64,000 bases of DNA from Parapristionchus giblindavisi (Eukaryota > Nematoda > Chromadorea > Rhabditida > Diplogasteridae). Positions 1-11,989 of the stretch are shown here, piece after piece. Position 1 is the first letter of the stretch; each line of letters starts with the position of its first letter. The stretch covers positions 930,001 to 994,000 of the forward strand of contig CALSFV010000214.1 in NCBI GenBank assembly GCA_943737045.1, written 5' to 3'. Under the pieces are notes generated by a model. That model saw only the letters and a list, made by a program, of their open reading frames with translations. It did no database searches and had not been told where the DNA came from. Made by a program: the position numbers and the translations under genes.

Positions 1-875
1 CTGAGTTCCGCAACTCGTCTTAAAGGAGAGCGAGCCATTTGATACCACCCGTTAAATATTAGCCACACTTGTATCATCCATGCCCACTATTTCGCTAGAA
101 TTGAGGATTCTTGAAAAAGTCAAAAAGTTGATTATACGAAAAGTGGTCATTTGGCGGGAATTTGAGTAAAATCGCGGATATCTCTTTTATTTTTCTAAAA
201 AGAACAAGCGCCCGAGATGACAATCTGGTCGTTTGATTGAAGAGATAGATCATTCGCAATAACAGTGCACATTATAGCCAGTGAATTTGGAAACGAGAGA
301 AACCAGGACCAATCACTAAACCTGAAAACATCTGAAAATTTAGATACCCTAGGTTAAAAGAAGTGTGAAATTGACCAATGTATTGCATGCGTGTAGTTGA
401 GGTCACTGATATAATCGGGGACCTCAATTGTAAATAAATACAATATTTGAAGCCATAGCTCGTATCGCCGCGTCCACAGCGCTATCAAATGTTTCTTCTT
501 CACGGCTCCACTCGTACTTTCTAAGTAAAACACGTTATACTAAGACTGCCAAAATTTTCTACCGCATACTACCTGTGCCTCCTTACTCTCCGGACCTTAC
601 TCTCTCTGGTCGCTACTTTAGTTAAGGCGTCCAACTTGCTTTAGTAAATGAAAAGTTTAAGAACTAAGAAGATACCCAAACGTGGGTGGCCTCCCAGTTT
701 GCACAATAACCCTGGTCCTTCTATAAGTAGTGAGCCCATTGTGTGGCTGGAATATAGCAAAGAGTCATCGACCATAACAGCGAAGAAATTCCTCCTCAAT
801 GTCGTTGTTGAACTGAGATAATTCAATTTGAAGTTGAACCGCCAAATTCAAAAAGACTTATGGCACAACCTAATA
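1..875. other. Left flank with no recognisable gene
   Basis: No exon, RNA gene or repeat family shared with the rest of the window was recognised here. The stretch lies outside the tandem duplication. The left arm of the adjacent foldback element is cut off at about 876, so this sequence abuts the outer edge of duplicated unit I. Confidence 0.5.
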
Positions 876-1736
876 TAAGTTTGAGATCTACGCGTCGGCT
901 ACCCAGAAAATTTTTTTTAGGTTGCTGCGATTTTTTTTCAACCGCAGCGGCCTTGCTGCAAATTGGCGGCTGCAAACTCAGATCTCAGCTCCAAGACATG
1001 CTAGAGACTCGTTCTTGGGATCAACATGATCCTTATGATGTCCCAAATAATCCCTGATAGTTTGGTTCTGATCGGACCACAATTGCCTTCACTACACCAA
1101 AAAGTCACTTTTTCAGATGACCTCACTTTGAGGGCCTACAATTATGAGAGTGATTTTTCTAAAAATGTGGTTCTTGTGCTAAAATATGCCAAATCCATCC
1201 CAGAAGCGCGCACGCACAGTAAGTGCGTGCGGGAAAGACTGATGTGGCACCGAGGGGCTGCAAGATGGGTTCTCCCAAGCTTGCAGACGTATTTTATGAT
1301 GGTTTCGGCACATTTTAGCACAAGAACCGAAATTTTAGAAAAATCACTGCCATAATTGTAGGCCCTCAAAGTGAGGTCATCTGAAAAAGTGACTTTTTGG
1401 TGTACTGAAGGCAATTGTGGTCCGATCAGAACCAAACTATCAGGGATTATTTGGGACATCATAAGGATCATTTTGATACCAAGAACGAGTAGATCTCAAA
1501 CTTATAGAAGAACGGTAGGCTGGAAAAAATTTTTCCTCGGAGTTATGATTTTTCAAAAAAGTGGACTTCGATTGCATCATCATTACGCAATAATGAGAAA
1601 TTTTCATGAGTCGGCAATATCAGGGCCGGATTCCTCGATAAATTTCCCATAAGAACTCGCGGGAGCGGCCCCATAGCACGCTTGGTTCAACAAATATAGC
1701 AAAAACAAAAAGTTGGCACTGACTTTCCGGCGCGAC
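876..1736. repeat. Foldback element F1, copy I (damaged)
   Basis: This is a large palindrome. The same 109-residue frame can be read on the plus strand from 1,026 and on the minus strand from 1,471, which shows the arms are inverted copies rather than a gene. The right end finishes with GGCGCGACTG at about 1,736, matching the end of the complete copy at 20,567. The left arm is truncated and the right arm lacks about 120 bp that copy II retains. Not coding. Confidence 0.8.
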
Positions 1737-1859
1737 TGAAATATTAATACAACTATATTTTGCATGCATTGGCAACCATTCGTTATGCTGTTCGGTAGGA
1801 AGACTTCATTTTAAAAATAAATAAAACTAATTTAAAAATAAATAAAGCGGTATCCTTAC

Positions 1860-2594
1860 CAGCTCGGATGCAATATAATACAATTCACCGACCACCATCG
1901 TGCACTCTATGCCCTCGATCTCGGTTGGATCCTGAACACGAATCAATCAATCAATGCACAAAGCGAACAATCGATAATTGATAATTTATACCCGACAATG
2001 CTAGAAAAATTCCTGATCCATGTAAGGCTTACGTCGTAAGCCCCTCTCATGAAATTACTCATTTATGACTATACCGTACCTTGAATTGACTGATAGTATC
2101 GGCCAGATTCTCTTCGGGTGGAGCGGAACGAAAGAACGGAGTGACCTGAAAGAGGAAAAAACATCCACTAAATCACAATAGAGACTCGAGGACTACTCAG
2201 TAATGACTATAAGCTTTCTATGCAGTGGCCATATGCAAGAACAACGGGAAAACCGTTTTCCGGGAAAATGTGACGTCATTAGCGTAGGCGGAGGATTTTT
2301 GGAAAACGCCTCCGCCTACGCAGATAAATTATTCTTTCAAAATGTTGTTTTAACCAGTCTTTTCATGAAAAATCAAGAGTATTGAGCAAATATAATGCAA
2401 TAAACAACAGTCGTTTAATGGCAAAACATTCCCTCCAAAATGGTTCTGCGCCAGATAAAGGTCATCGAATTGAATTTGAAAAGAACAAGTTAAAATGTGT
2501 CCAACTCACCCTGACAAAACTATCGTCATCATCTTCCTCACTGGAACTACTATCACTGAAGACGTCACCGCTCCTCTGTCGGGTCTTTTCTTGT
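1860..2594 (-). pseudogene. ATG13 3'-exon fragment, copy I
   Basis: Three minus-strand exons match exons 18-20 of the intact ATG13-like gene at 45-62 kb. They are 2,510-2,594 (acidic serine-rich, GDVFSDSSSSEEDDD), 2,080-2,145 (SAPPEENLADTISQFK) and 1,860-1,931 (EIEGIECTMVVGELY). Splice sites are still present. The first of these has lost one base near its 5' end (around 2,583) relative to 47,817-47,902, which shifts the frame. The last exon would lie beyond the left edge. No upstream ATG13 exons accompany the fragment, because the duplication breakpoint falls at about 2,770. It is a passenger of the tandem duplication and not expected to make ATG13. Confidence 0.8.
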
Positions 2595-2697
2595 CTGAAA
2601 TCAATCGATATCAATCGATCGATAGTACACAAATCGACAGTACACAATCCCAATCGAACTATTTATGATTAGGCATTACTCAACATTTATTGAGTGC

Positions 2698-2812
2698 TTA
2701 AAGGCATACCCCGAGCTCATTTGAAACTCTCCGCTCTGGCAAAACTCTCTCGCTTTCTTTGTCTGCGAGAGAGCGGGGCTCGCTAACGAGTATTCATTTA
2801 AGCTTGCTGACT
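2698..2812. repeat. TTAA hairpin MITE (AGGCA family), at duplication breakpoint
   Basis: It starts at TTAA (2,698-2,701) followed by AGGCATACCCCGAGCTCATT, and has inverted arms around CTCCGCTCTGGC and CTCTCTCG. The left two thirds match the MITE at 47,990-48,090 in the third copy of this locus. The right end (from about 2,775) diverges, so the unit breakpoint lies inside the element. Confidence 0.7.
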
Positions 2813-3596
2813 GCAAAATATACCTTTTTTGTTGTCTAACTATAGATCACGACTTTTCTGTAGTCATTTCACTGCTCTTCTACGTTTGACTAATTTTACC
2901 CTTTGTTTTGTTGTCTGTCTACAAAATTGTCACTAATTGTTACCACATTTATTTATGACAACAATCTTTATACTTTCTGATGTCTGACAACAAACTTCTC
3001 CGATAAAGTTGTCAATCTTTGTCACACACATGCAAAAAGTACAAGTTTGCCACAATTTATTGCTCACAGCGTCCTATATCTTAATTGTGAGAGATTTTAT
3101 TTTTCTCACCCTCAATGAGATTAATTAATATGATGAATATTTTTCACTGGATTTTATGAATTAAGCCAATTAAATAGTTGCTGATGGGAAAAAACTTCAT
3201 ATAAACAAGATTCGACAGCTTTGAAAACTTTATGAAATGATTGTTAATTACTACATTTTACCATAATCTATTTCATTTGTGCTGACCAGATTTCTCTTGC
3301 ATTTATTTTCAGGAATAACAACTCTATTCTGCCTTTATCTGTTAGTAGTTCTGGACTTCTGAAAATCCAGCAGCTTCAAATCCTCGATAATTTAAATTCG
3401 ATATGGTGATCAGTGATGAAGTCCATGAAGTTTGTTCTTTTGTATTTGAAAAGTTTCGCCTACCATAATTGCATTAATGGAAACATTTCGTTCCCTCTAC
3501 TCAATACATGTATACCAAGGTGTACAAAAAAATCTAGACAAATAAATATATGATGATGGTCTCTTATTTGCGTTTTATCGATCAATCACACAGAAA

Positions 3597-3722
3597 ATAA
3601 GTGTACTCCACAGCACAAGACCTATGAAATGTTATATTTAACACTTTTTGTGTGTTAAAAGTAACAAAAAAGTGTTAAATATAACACATCACAGGTCTTG
3701 TGTACCGTGGAGTACACTTATT
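3597..3722. repeat. Palindromic MITE upstream of str receptor copy I
   Basis: Near-perfect inverted repeat: AAGTGTACTCCACAGCACAAG at the left pairs with CTTGTGTACCGTGGAGTACACTT at the right, with inner TTAAATATAAC arms. It ends about 35 bp before the first recognisable receptor exon, so it may contribute to the 5' region of that gene. Copy II at 22,428 has a later insertion in its loop. Confidence 0.8.
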
Positions 3723-3755
3723 TTTCTATGTGCTCTGAACCAAAAACTTATTCAG

Positions 3756-6605
3756 ATTTTTACCAGCTCAACTACGTTTGTGTCTGTTGTCACGAATTTT
3801 TGGCTTATCTACGTAATTGTCACAACAAACAATCATCATGTGAGACATTTAAATATGTTTTTCAGGAAATATGTAAAGATATAAAATATTTACGATGTGA
3901 AAATAAAAGAAAAGAAAAATATTCATGAGTGCTGCAGGTAGGCGATTACCGTTGGCTACTCTTCAGTTTCAGCGTCGTTGATGTACTCATATCCCTCGTC
4001 CATTTAGCGATAATCCCGGTACATTTTAAAGCATACCCCGAGCTAATTTTACTCTACATTCGTTCAACGCTCTCTCCAAGACAAATAAAGCGAGAGAGCG
4101 TTGCCAGAGCGCAAAGTAAAATTTGCTTAGGCCAAAATTGCCTTTAACCCACCTATCGAAAAGTATTCTAGCTGCACGTTATAGGTTATGTATTTGGGCG
4201 ATGCCGGGCTCTTTTTCTACGGCAAACGGTTCACAGAAACTTCTTCAACACTCGGAGTCGCAATGTGTTAGTCCCGTTTTCTTATTTTTTTCTTTCTTAT
4301 ATTGCGATTATATAACCTCTCATATCTGCCTGCCTTTATTTTATCACATTTTTTACGTTTATTAATGAAGAACCCTGTTGGAATCAACTTGTATTTCAGT
4401 ATTAATCTTCATCGTATTATTCTACCAGACATTTATACTCTTGGCATATCATTATATTTATCGATACGTTCTACTGTGCAAGTAAGGCCTAATGCACTGT
4501 TACATTTGCGTTACGTGCCTACGCCGCAACCCCCTCTGTCGCCTCTCCGGCGCGGCGGAGGGGGTTACGGCGTAGGCACGTAAGGCAAATGTAACAGTGC
4601 ATAATCGTTCATGTATACAAATCAAATCAAGTCCTTTATTCCTGTATAAGAATGGTATGGTATTGGGTTCTTCTTATCACGTTAAAGGGAGTCAGAAAAA
4701 ACTTCTTATACAGTAGTCCGTCCAGTTAATTAGTTAGGAATACAGCTAACAACCAATGATCTCATTCGCACAGAACAAACATATACCATAAACATGAATA
4801 GAATGAAAAGATTGTGGACCGAATATATTTTCCCTTAAAAGGACGTTTAAGACTAGTCTAGTTAAAATCTATAGTGTTACCAAAATATAGTCCATTTCTG
4901 TGGCGTATATCAGTATACGATATTTAAGTCCACCGTGGCTTTCTTGGATGCAGCGAAATCCTTGGCGTAATTGGATCACCCTTGCTATAATCGTCGACTT
5001 ACTCTACACAGGGGGATTCATGTATGTATGCACGGGCGGATTCTATCCTACTGATGAGACCAGAAATGTCTACAAACCCTTGATATTGGTAATTCATGAA
5101 GTTTAAATGCGAAAGTCAATATTTTTTTAAATCAATAAGCGAAAATCAATAAATCAAAAAAATTTTTAATTAATAAATTACAGGAAATGTACAATGTTAA
5201 TTTCAATTCGACTATGCAGCCTAGCTACCTAGGTATTTTGTATCGAGTAAGTAATGATTACGTAGAATTTCATATATTTATGTTTATTAAAAATGAAATT
5301 CGTTCACTCAATACAACAACATAAGCAAAGACACTAAATGATTTTGCCTTTCGAAATTTCCAAAAGTTATTTCCCCAACATTTGTCTTAGAAAACATTAA
5401 CGAAATTTCTCTAATTTCTAAAATTTCACGATTTTACGAAAATTCCTCTTCATGAGCAAATCTGATTCAGACAAAAGGATGTAATGGAGAATGGCAATGG
5501 CAACCACATTCACTATTTGCTACTGGTGTAGTTCTCACATTATTCACGGGAACCGGAGTGGTCATTCTGATCTGTATCCATCGTATATTTGCTGGACTGA
5601 AAGAGACAAGGTTTGGGAAGTTAATGGTCGATACTCACCGCTGTTGCCACACTCTCTCAGAACGAACACAAATTACATCAGAGAGCGAGAGCGGAGAGTT
5701 TTAGCTTATCTTACGTTTTGCCGTCGACTCTCCAACAATCGCCTGCACTTTCCAGACATGATTTGACATCGAAGACACGAAGAATGCAACGTCAGCTCTT
5801 CCGAGTCTTACTAATTCAGGTTCTAGGCACATTCCAAGATAATTTGAAACTTTCCGTTCTACCAATGCTCTATCTTAGCCAAAGAAAGCGAGAGACATTG
5901 CCAGAGCGGAGATTTTCAAATTAGCTCGGGTGTGACTTTAAGGTAAATTCTTCAATTGGCCAGTTAAATTCATACACGAGCAATTTTTTTCTCTCCGCTC
6001 TGGCTACACTCTCTCGTATACCAAGAAAGCGAGAGAGCATTGCCAGAGTGGAGATTTTAAGCGAGGGAGTGCCTTTAAAGGAATAAAAAGTACTTTGCAG
6101 ACCATAATCCCATGTTTTATCTCCTATGCACCCCTCGCAGCCGTATTTCTTCTTCCTTTGACCGGAATTTCATTTGGAGATGGCAGTATCTTCATGATGC
6201 TCACAGCTATCTTTCCAATGCTCGATCCTTTCCTTGTTATCTTCTTCGTATCCGGGTACGTTCTAATATTCATTAAAATCACACCCCGAGATTAGTTCAA
6301 ACTCGCCGCTCTGGCAATGCTCTCTCGTTTTTTTTTGTTTACGAGAGAGTGTTGTCAGAGAAGCGAGTAAATTTAGCTCGAGTATGCCTAGACGAAATAT
6401 TTCAAAACTGCCTCTGCAATGCACGATTACTAGATCAGCAAGATTCCAACGAAACTTTATGCTAATATTGTTTGTTAGGTATCGCCAAACCCTTCCCAAG
6501 TTCGTGCGGGACATAGCAAGAGTGCAGTCATCATTGATTTCACCTGTACATGCGATCACGTCGAAAGAAATACCAAACAGAAGCCAGTTTACTGCTCGCG
6601 CGTAA
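3756..6605 (+). CDS. Nematode str-class seven-transmembrane chemoreceptor, copy I (5' start unresolved)
   Basis: Ten exons: 3,756-3,839, 3,938-4,018, 4,185-4,266, 4,400-4,481, 4,914-5,088, 5,184-5,246, 5,471-5,610, 5,756-5,819, 6,101-6,255 and 6,479-6,605. All phases close to 350 codons plus TAA, the usual str length. Visible marks are TM1 ending NFWLIYVIVTTNNHH, GDYRWLLFSFSVVD in TM2, the HYIYRY motif at the end of TM3, SYLGILYR before TM5, the TM5 segment after NGEWQW, RRMQRQLFRVLLIQ leading into TM6, and FPMLDPFLVIFFVSGYR at the end of TM7. The family consists of olfactory G-protein-coupled receptors, normally in ciliated chemosensory neurons; that role is inferred. No convincing initiator ATG was found; a short upstream exon or start is missing from this call. 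Introns contain several TTAA MITEs. AATAAA lies 143 bp past the stop. Confidence 0.85.
4026..4147. repeat. TTAA hairpin MITE (AGGCA family) in receptor intron
   Basis: TTAA at both ends (4,026-4,029 and 4,144-4,147) with inverted arms CCGAGCTAATTTTACTC and the GAGAGAGCGTTGCCAGAGCG side. It lies wholly within the intron between receptor exons 2 and 3. Confidence 0.8.
4493..4601. repeat. GC-rich hairpin MITE (TGCACTGTTAC family)
   Basis: TGCACTGTTACATTTGCG at the left is inverted as GCAAATGTAACAGTGCA at the right. The core is a second palindrome around GTTACGGCGTAGGCACGTAA and CCGCCGCGCC. Related copies are at 23,731-23,840 and 42,570-42,645, and a hybrid form is at 57,555. Confidence 0.8.
5975..6078. 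repeat. TTAA hairpin MITE (AGGCA family)
   Basis: The inverted arms are CTCTCCGCTCTGGC and GCCAGAGTGGAGA around CTCTCTCG. It ends in GTGCCTTTAA. A second, more degenerate copy lies immediately before it at about 5,840-5,941. Both are in the receptor intron before exon 9 (6,101). Confidence 0.7.
6273..6390. repeat. TTAA hairpin MITE (AGGCA family)
   Basis: TTAA at 6,273, then CCCCGAGATTAG, CTCTGGCAATGCTCTCTCG and inverted partners ending ATTTAGCTCGAGTATGCC. It is located in the last receptor intron. Confidence 0.7.
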
Positions 6606-6747
6606 TCAAACTTCATTTCATAACCTCCCCCCCCCCCCCCCTCATAACACATCGATCCGCCTTGGCGATGGACATCCTTCAAAAGACTTACTTAACAGAT
6701 CGACAAACAGATCCCAGATCCCAATCCCAGATGTGTTCTATTGAAGG

Positions 6748-6753
6748 AATAAA
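6748..6753 (+). promoter_or_regulatory. Probable polyadenylation signal of str receptor copy I
   Basis: AATAAA lies 143 bp after the receptor stop codon, in an AT-rich stretch. It is conserved in copy II at 25,833-25,838. It is a plausible 3' end signal, though AATAAA is common in this AT-rich DNA. Confidence 0.4.
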
Positions 6754-7067
6754 TTATTATTATTTATTCATACGTGCAAGACCAGTTTAAAGGAATAACT
6801 TTGTAGTTCACAAATACATTACATTGTCGACAGAATGGAGAATGCCTACTTTGAGAACAAAATAAGGTAGATGAGTATGAGACGTCTCATCATATAAGCC
6901 TTCGTTATAAGTTATAATCGTTATAAGATATAAGTTAGAAAAATCAACCTGGAGAAGAGTATTTTTCTTACACATTAGCACCACATTCTAGGCAAAATCT
7001 ATTGTTTTGTCCAAATTCTTTTTTTTAAGCTGTATTCATTTAACAACAATTGATATATCGATTTATG

Positions 7068-8330
7068 AGAGACTATCTGGCTCAAGTGACATTCCCTTGG
7101 CACTTGGCCAAAAAGTGATATGAACCGATCGGGCCCAAATCGTGCACAGTTGTAGTATGGGCTGACATAAGCTTGCACACGAAGTTTGGGTTCGTCATAT
7201 CTGCACCTTCGTTAAATAACGTAAGTTCGATGAAGTGACATCGAAATTTTATAGTTTACGGATTCATTCGATATATGTATACGATGAAGGGCAATAGTAA
7301 GCAGGTACATTCCACCAAGTATCATACCGATCCAAAAACGTGATACCCAGAAAAAAATTAAAAAGACCGGTCTGGGGCCCATAAAATGTTTTTATTATTT
7401 TTCCTGCAATTGCCTATCGGTGAGGGTCTTTTTTTATTTCTTCAATTTGACGACGAGTATTCATTAGTGTAACTACTATATGAAAATGAACTACTAACTA
7501 AAACACAATCGTGGAAGTTTGCCTTATTCCCGAAAAACCACAACTAATTCACCTTTTTATCGCGAACTGATCGAATAAGCATATGCCGGTTACGGTTATG
7601 CATATTCGGAAATTCAAAATTCATAGTTTTTTTCGAAAAATACCGTCATATTACACCTCAGATATTCATACAACAAACAAATAATAAAAGAAAAACAATA
7701 ATATAATATCGAAATCGAATGAAAACAAACAGTGATTGACGAATTTTGAATTTCCGCCTTTGCATTACGGCCTTTGCATTTAGGTGGCACACCATTTATC
7801 GTCTCAGTTTGCGATAAAAAGGTGAATTAGTTGTGGTTTTTCGGGAATAAGGCAAACTTCCACGATTGTGTTTTAGTTCATTTTCATATAATAGTTACAC
7901 TAATGAATACTCGTCAAATTGAAGAAATAAAAAAAGACCCTCACCGATAGGCAATTGCAGGAAAAATAATAAAAACATTTTATGGGCCCCAGACCGGTCT
8001 TTTTTAATTTTTTTCTGAGTCTCACGGTTTTGGATCGGGATGATACTTGGTGGAATGTACCTGCTCACTATTGCCCTTCATCGTATACATATATCGAATG
8101 AATCCGTAAACTATGAAATTTCGATGCCACTTCATCGAACTTACGTTATTTAGCGAAGGTGCAGATATGACGAACCCAAACTTCGTGTGCAAGCTTATGT
8201 CAGCCCATACTACAACTGTGCATGATTTGGGCCCGATCGGTTCATATCACTTTTTGACCAAGTGCCAAGCCATAAGCAAAATATGTTCACTGAGTCAGAT
8301 AGTCTCTCTTATGGGACATCACTGTTAATG
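7068..8330. repeat. Foldback element F2, copy I (about 1.26 kb)
   Basis: The left arm (from GAGAGACTATCTGGCTCA) and right arm (ending TGAGTCAGATAGTCTCTC) are inverted copies more than 500 bp long, including TGATATGAACCGATCGGGCC and its complement at 8,220-8,250. The central part carries a GCATATGCCGGTTACGG stretch. The 71-residue frame at 8,113 is just part of the arm. It lies in the gap between the convergent receptor and CLYBL copies and recurs at about 26,150-27,395. Confidence 0.85.
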
Positions 8331-8959
8331 CTGTTCTAATAAATAAACGTGTTTGGAAAAAAATTCATACTTTGAGCATTAACGAAAGTTAACAAAATTA
8401 ACGAAAATTACCGACTTATTTTTCGTTAATTTAACGACTTAACGAATTAACGAAAATTTTCACTAACGAACATCTCTGATCATAACACGGCAGATTCCAG
8501 TTTCAAAACGCTTAGAAGAACTTCATAAGGCGCGCAATGATTCCAATATAGTAAAAATCGAGCTCATCAGTAGCATTAGGGTGAGAGAAAAAAAATAAAC
8601 TACGAAGAATAAATACAGTTGACGTAAGCGGATTTACTCTTTGGCAATATTATTCCTACCGTAATTCGTCCCCATCAATACAGTAACCAATACCACATCC
8701 CTTTATTCATATGGGAGATTGATTGGATCTGTTGCAGCCCGGCACAACTAGCAATTCCCATGTTATATAGTAAGTCTATCACGCTGAGATCAATAATCAA
8801 TATAATCGTATAGTATGTGTTCTAATACTGTACACAAAAATCAGATTTATTATGACATAATACACAATTTCTCTACGCAAAACGAAGTATACAATCATCA
8901 TTTAACGGGTAAAAAATCGATTAACTACAATGCTACCGTAATCCTTTTCTTGTCGGAAC
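8331..8959. other. Intergenic stretch between receptor and CLYBL copy I
   Basis: It contains a small AT-rich inverted cluster of TTAACGAAAA motifs (8,375-8,470). A segment at 8,478-8,550 (CGGCAGATTCCAGTTTCA) also recurs at 51,258-51,330. No gene is visible. It is nearly identical to 27,396-28,030. Confidence 0.5.
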
Positions 8960-9161
8960 CTAGGCTGATTTGGAGGCGTTCTCCACCGATTCCACGAGTT
9001 GGAGCAGATTCATCGCCTGAATCGAGTCCAATATAGTAAAATTATTTATTGGAAGAAATAATCGATAGGTTGTGAAATTCTCTACTCTGCCCACATTGTT
9101 TCAACTATAACAACGATGCGGACATTCGGTCGCCTCTCGAAACAGTGCATCCATGATCTCT

Positions 9162-9440
9162 TCATTCCATCTCACGCTCACTCTCTGGTATTTCAAAACT
9201 TAGTCTACTTTCACGGCAATTGCTATAGAGAAGGTGTATGCTATAGAGTGCGTAGTCTCCGCTTCCGTTCCTTCAACCCTAGTGTACGCTATTTCTTCAT
9301 TTCATGTCGCGCTCACTCTCTGGTATTTCAAAACTTAGTCTACTTTCACGGCAATTGCTATAGAGAAGGTGTATGCTATAGAGTGCGTAGTCTCCGCTTC
9401 CGTTCCTTCAACCCTAGTGTACGATATTTCTTCATTTCAT
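9162..9440. repeat. 135-bp tandem duplication
   Basis: A 135-bp segment containing CTCTCTGGTATTTCAAAACT and CGTAGTCTCCGCTTCCGTTC occurs twice head to tail. The 122-residue frame at 9,116 is a by-product of this. Unit II has a single copy at 28,220-28,370. Confidence 0.75.
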
Positions 9441-11369
9441 CTCACGCTCATTCTATGGTATTTTATAACTTAGAGTTCACTTAAAATACGTCACTGACTT
9501 GAGTTTACTGTAAGTTTACTTCAAGTGAAAGAATATCTAACGAAATGAATTACAGTAAGTACACTTTAAGCTTTGAAATACCAGAGCTCTCGCAATATTG
9601 TCGAACTGAGCCTCTCCTAGCATTTCATTCTCAATAGATATCAGCCCTTGAAATGCTGTGTATTCTCTCATATTCTCTTATAAGACTCACGCCCAAACGA
9701 ATAAAAGAGATCACTAACCTGAAGAAGAAGAGGTCGATCGATCATCTGTCCTCTGAACGAGAAGGCGCCCTTTCCTGAATTCAAATTCTACCGTATCCAT
9801 TAATCCACAAATATTTCCCGCCAAATCTCAAATTCGAATCCTACCGTACCCTTCTTCTGATGCTCAGCAAACGCGTCAGCCAATTCTCGTGCCCATTGGA
9901 TGCGGTCTGGCGGAGGAAGGAAGGCCGATTGAACGATGGGAACCTGAAAATGAATTAAATGATTTGCATAAAATTGTATTATCTCTGTTTAATTTCGCAT
10001 TACCCTATCGGGTTTAAATGATTTTTGCTCTCAATTTGTCGAAAATAGCAAATAACATTCGTTCAATATTAAAAAAGAAGGTGAAACCAGAAAATCGCTG
10101 GTATTCACAATCAGAGTTGTTGTTCAAGATTTGACAATCCTTGATTTTTGCTCCTTCTATTAATCATTTTTATCTCAAATTTGATCTTTGATCATTCTGT
10201 CGAATGCATTGCTCCATCCAACTCTCCCAGTTAGTCAAATGTAAGAGATCAAAGATCAAACTATAATTCTGAGAGTTCAAAGATCTATACTATTAAAAAT
10301 AGGATGAATCAATCATTTGACTTTCCTATCATTGAAAAATATTGTTGAGTGGATCAATTGGGGTAATAAGTGTAAACAGATGTGTGAATAAAATGAAAAG
10401 AGTGGTGATAAATATCCCCGTAGGAGGCTGTGATAGTTTTAAAGAGATCAGTCTATTATTTATCGTATGTTTGAGATTTTAAAAAAGCCAGTTCTCGATA
10501 GACTTGTCTTACAGGCTACCGTACTCCGTACAAGGAACAACAATTCATAGACTACTACATTGAATCAGACAATCTACATTACCTGAGATGGATGTATGGT
10601 CTGCTTGCCGGTAAAGCCCCAGCTTCTACCTAAAACAACAAAACTGTAACATAAAGCTAGTTATTTTAGGAAAAAAGTCAGTCGTCGATAGTATTTCGAA
10701 GGTAGACTACCGTACCCTGTTCCGAGTACTTCTTCAGTCCGTCCTGATCCTTGATGTCGATGTACACTGAGTCGATGGCTTGCAGTTGGAAGGACTACAA
10801 AAATAGATCGTCACGAATAAGTCTCTGTATCCTATATGATATTGTTTTTGTTAGTCCTATAATTCACCGTATGCATCGACGTAGAGTATACATATTCATA
10901 CCCTCGTAATGCGAGGACCCACCATATATGGCTAACTTTCAGGTTACTCGATGACAAACGATTAACGAATTTTCTAAATCGACCCATAATATTTGGAAAA
11001 TCAAACCACTATATTTAAAAAAAAATGGCCAGGGCACCGAAAATCCATGATATAAATACTACAATGCTAAAGAAAACAAAACCAATAATTGCACATATCA
11101 GCATAACTTGCAGCACACGACGAATCTCTGACGGGCGTACAAATTCTCCATTCCCTCCGAGGTTCGCGTCGCACCTGTAATATATGATATATAGACTATA
11201 TAAGAGTTAATGTCGCTTCTACTGATCTTCTATAAGATAACCACAATCCAATCAAACCCAATGCGGATCAATTCAAACCAGTGACTAAATAGATACCCCT
11301 AGGAAAATTTCGAACAGAGCATTTTTGGAATTCAGGGAAAACCAGATAACCTATTTAGTCACTGACTAC

Positions 11370-11625
11370 TAGAGTTGGCTATTCGGGGGTTGCGGGCCCG
11401 CAATAGCCTTGACTCTTATTGCTAATGATTGCAGGCCCGCAGTGCGGTGTAAAATCGTGCTATTGCGGGCCCGCAATGATTTCTGTTCTCTCAAGTAAAC
11501 GTGAGAGCGAAGGAAAGTGAAGAGAACAGAATAACAAAAAGTGGCCATATAGGAATAAAGTAGTCTTTTGCGGACCCGCAATGATTTTACAGAGCATTGC
11601 GGGCCCGCAATCCAAAGCTAGACTA
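11370..11625. repeat. MITE with TTGCGGGCCCGCAA motifs
   Basis: It begins AGAGTTGGCTATTCGGG and contains repeated GCGGGCCCGCAA palindromes at both ends, with a hairpin core around AGAGAACAGA. A cleaner copy with matching termini is at 60,035-60,288. It is present only in CLYBL copy 1, intron 6. Confidence 0.7.
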
Positions 11626-11721
11626 CTAATCTGACCCACCGATATCACATATTGTAATCACGATCATAAATGTGACCCACGCGTTAGTTCAGAGTGTACA
11701 ATAAGGGATGAAGCGAAAACT

Positions 11722-11795
11722 CCGGTCGGGATTCGAACCCGTACCCTTTGGGAGGAGAGGCGGCCATCTTACCAATGCGCCACGCTTCGATCACC
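11722..11795 (-). other. tRNA-like sequence (Pol III A/B boxes)
   Basis: On the minus strand an A-box-like TGGCGCATTGG is followed about 35 nt later by a perfect B box, GGTTCGAATCC, inside a T-arm-like CGGGTTCGAATCCCG. GAAGCG at the 5' side can pair with CGCTTC at the 3' side, but the acceptor stem does not sit directly next to the T arm. That argues for a tRNA-derived SINE or pseudogene rather than a working tRNA. Confidence 0.45.
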
Positions 11796-11989
11796 TTCGC
11801 CTTATTTCTCTACTCATGTTATTTCGAACTTACGCGCTGATCATTTTTCCAGTCCGGTGATCGCTATTTGAATACACCTACTATTTATAGGCGCTGTATG
11901 CGTAGACCATACCATACATTTCTTACACAATTATTTATGGTGTAATAATTCCTATTTCCCGGCTTATTGTACATACTCTCTTATGATTG

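Noticed and set aside
1026..1471. 109-residue open frames on both strands (also at 19,799-20,244)
   Set aside because: The two strands give the same protein because the DNA is a palindrome. The frames cover transposon arms and no domain is visible.
2462..2653. Independent small acidic protein on the minus strand (also at 21,291-21,482)
   Set aside because: This is ATG13 exon 18 read through both splice sites, not a gene of its own.
9116..9484. 122-residue frame with an internal 45-residue repeat
   Set aside because: It reflects a 135-bp tandem duplication of MITE-related DNA in CLYBL intron 11.
11722..11795. Functional tRNA gene
   Set aside because: A and B boxes are present, but the acceptor stem is not adjacent to the T arm and unit II lacks it. 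A tRNA-derived repeat is more likely.
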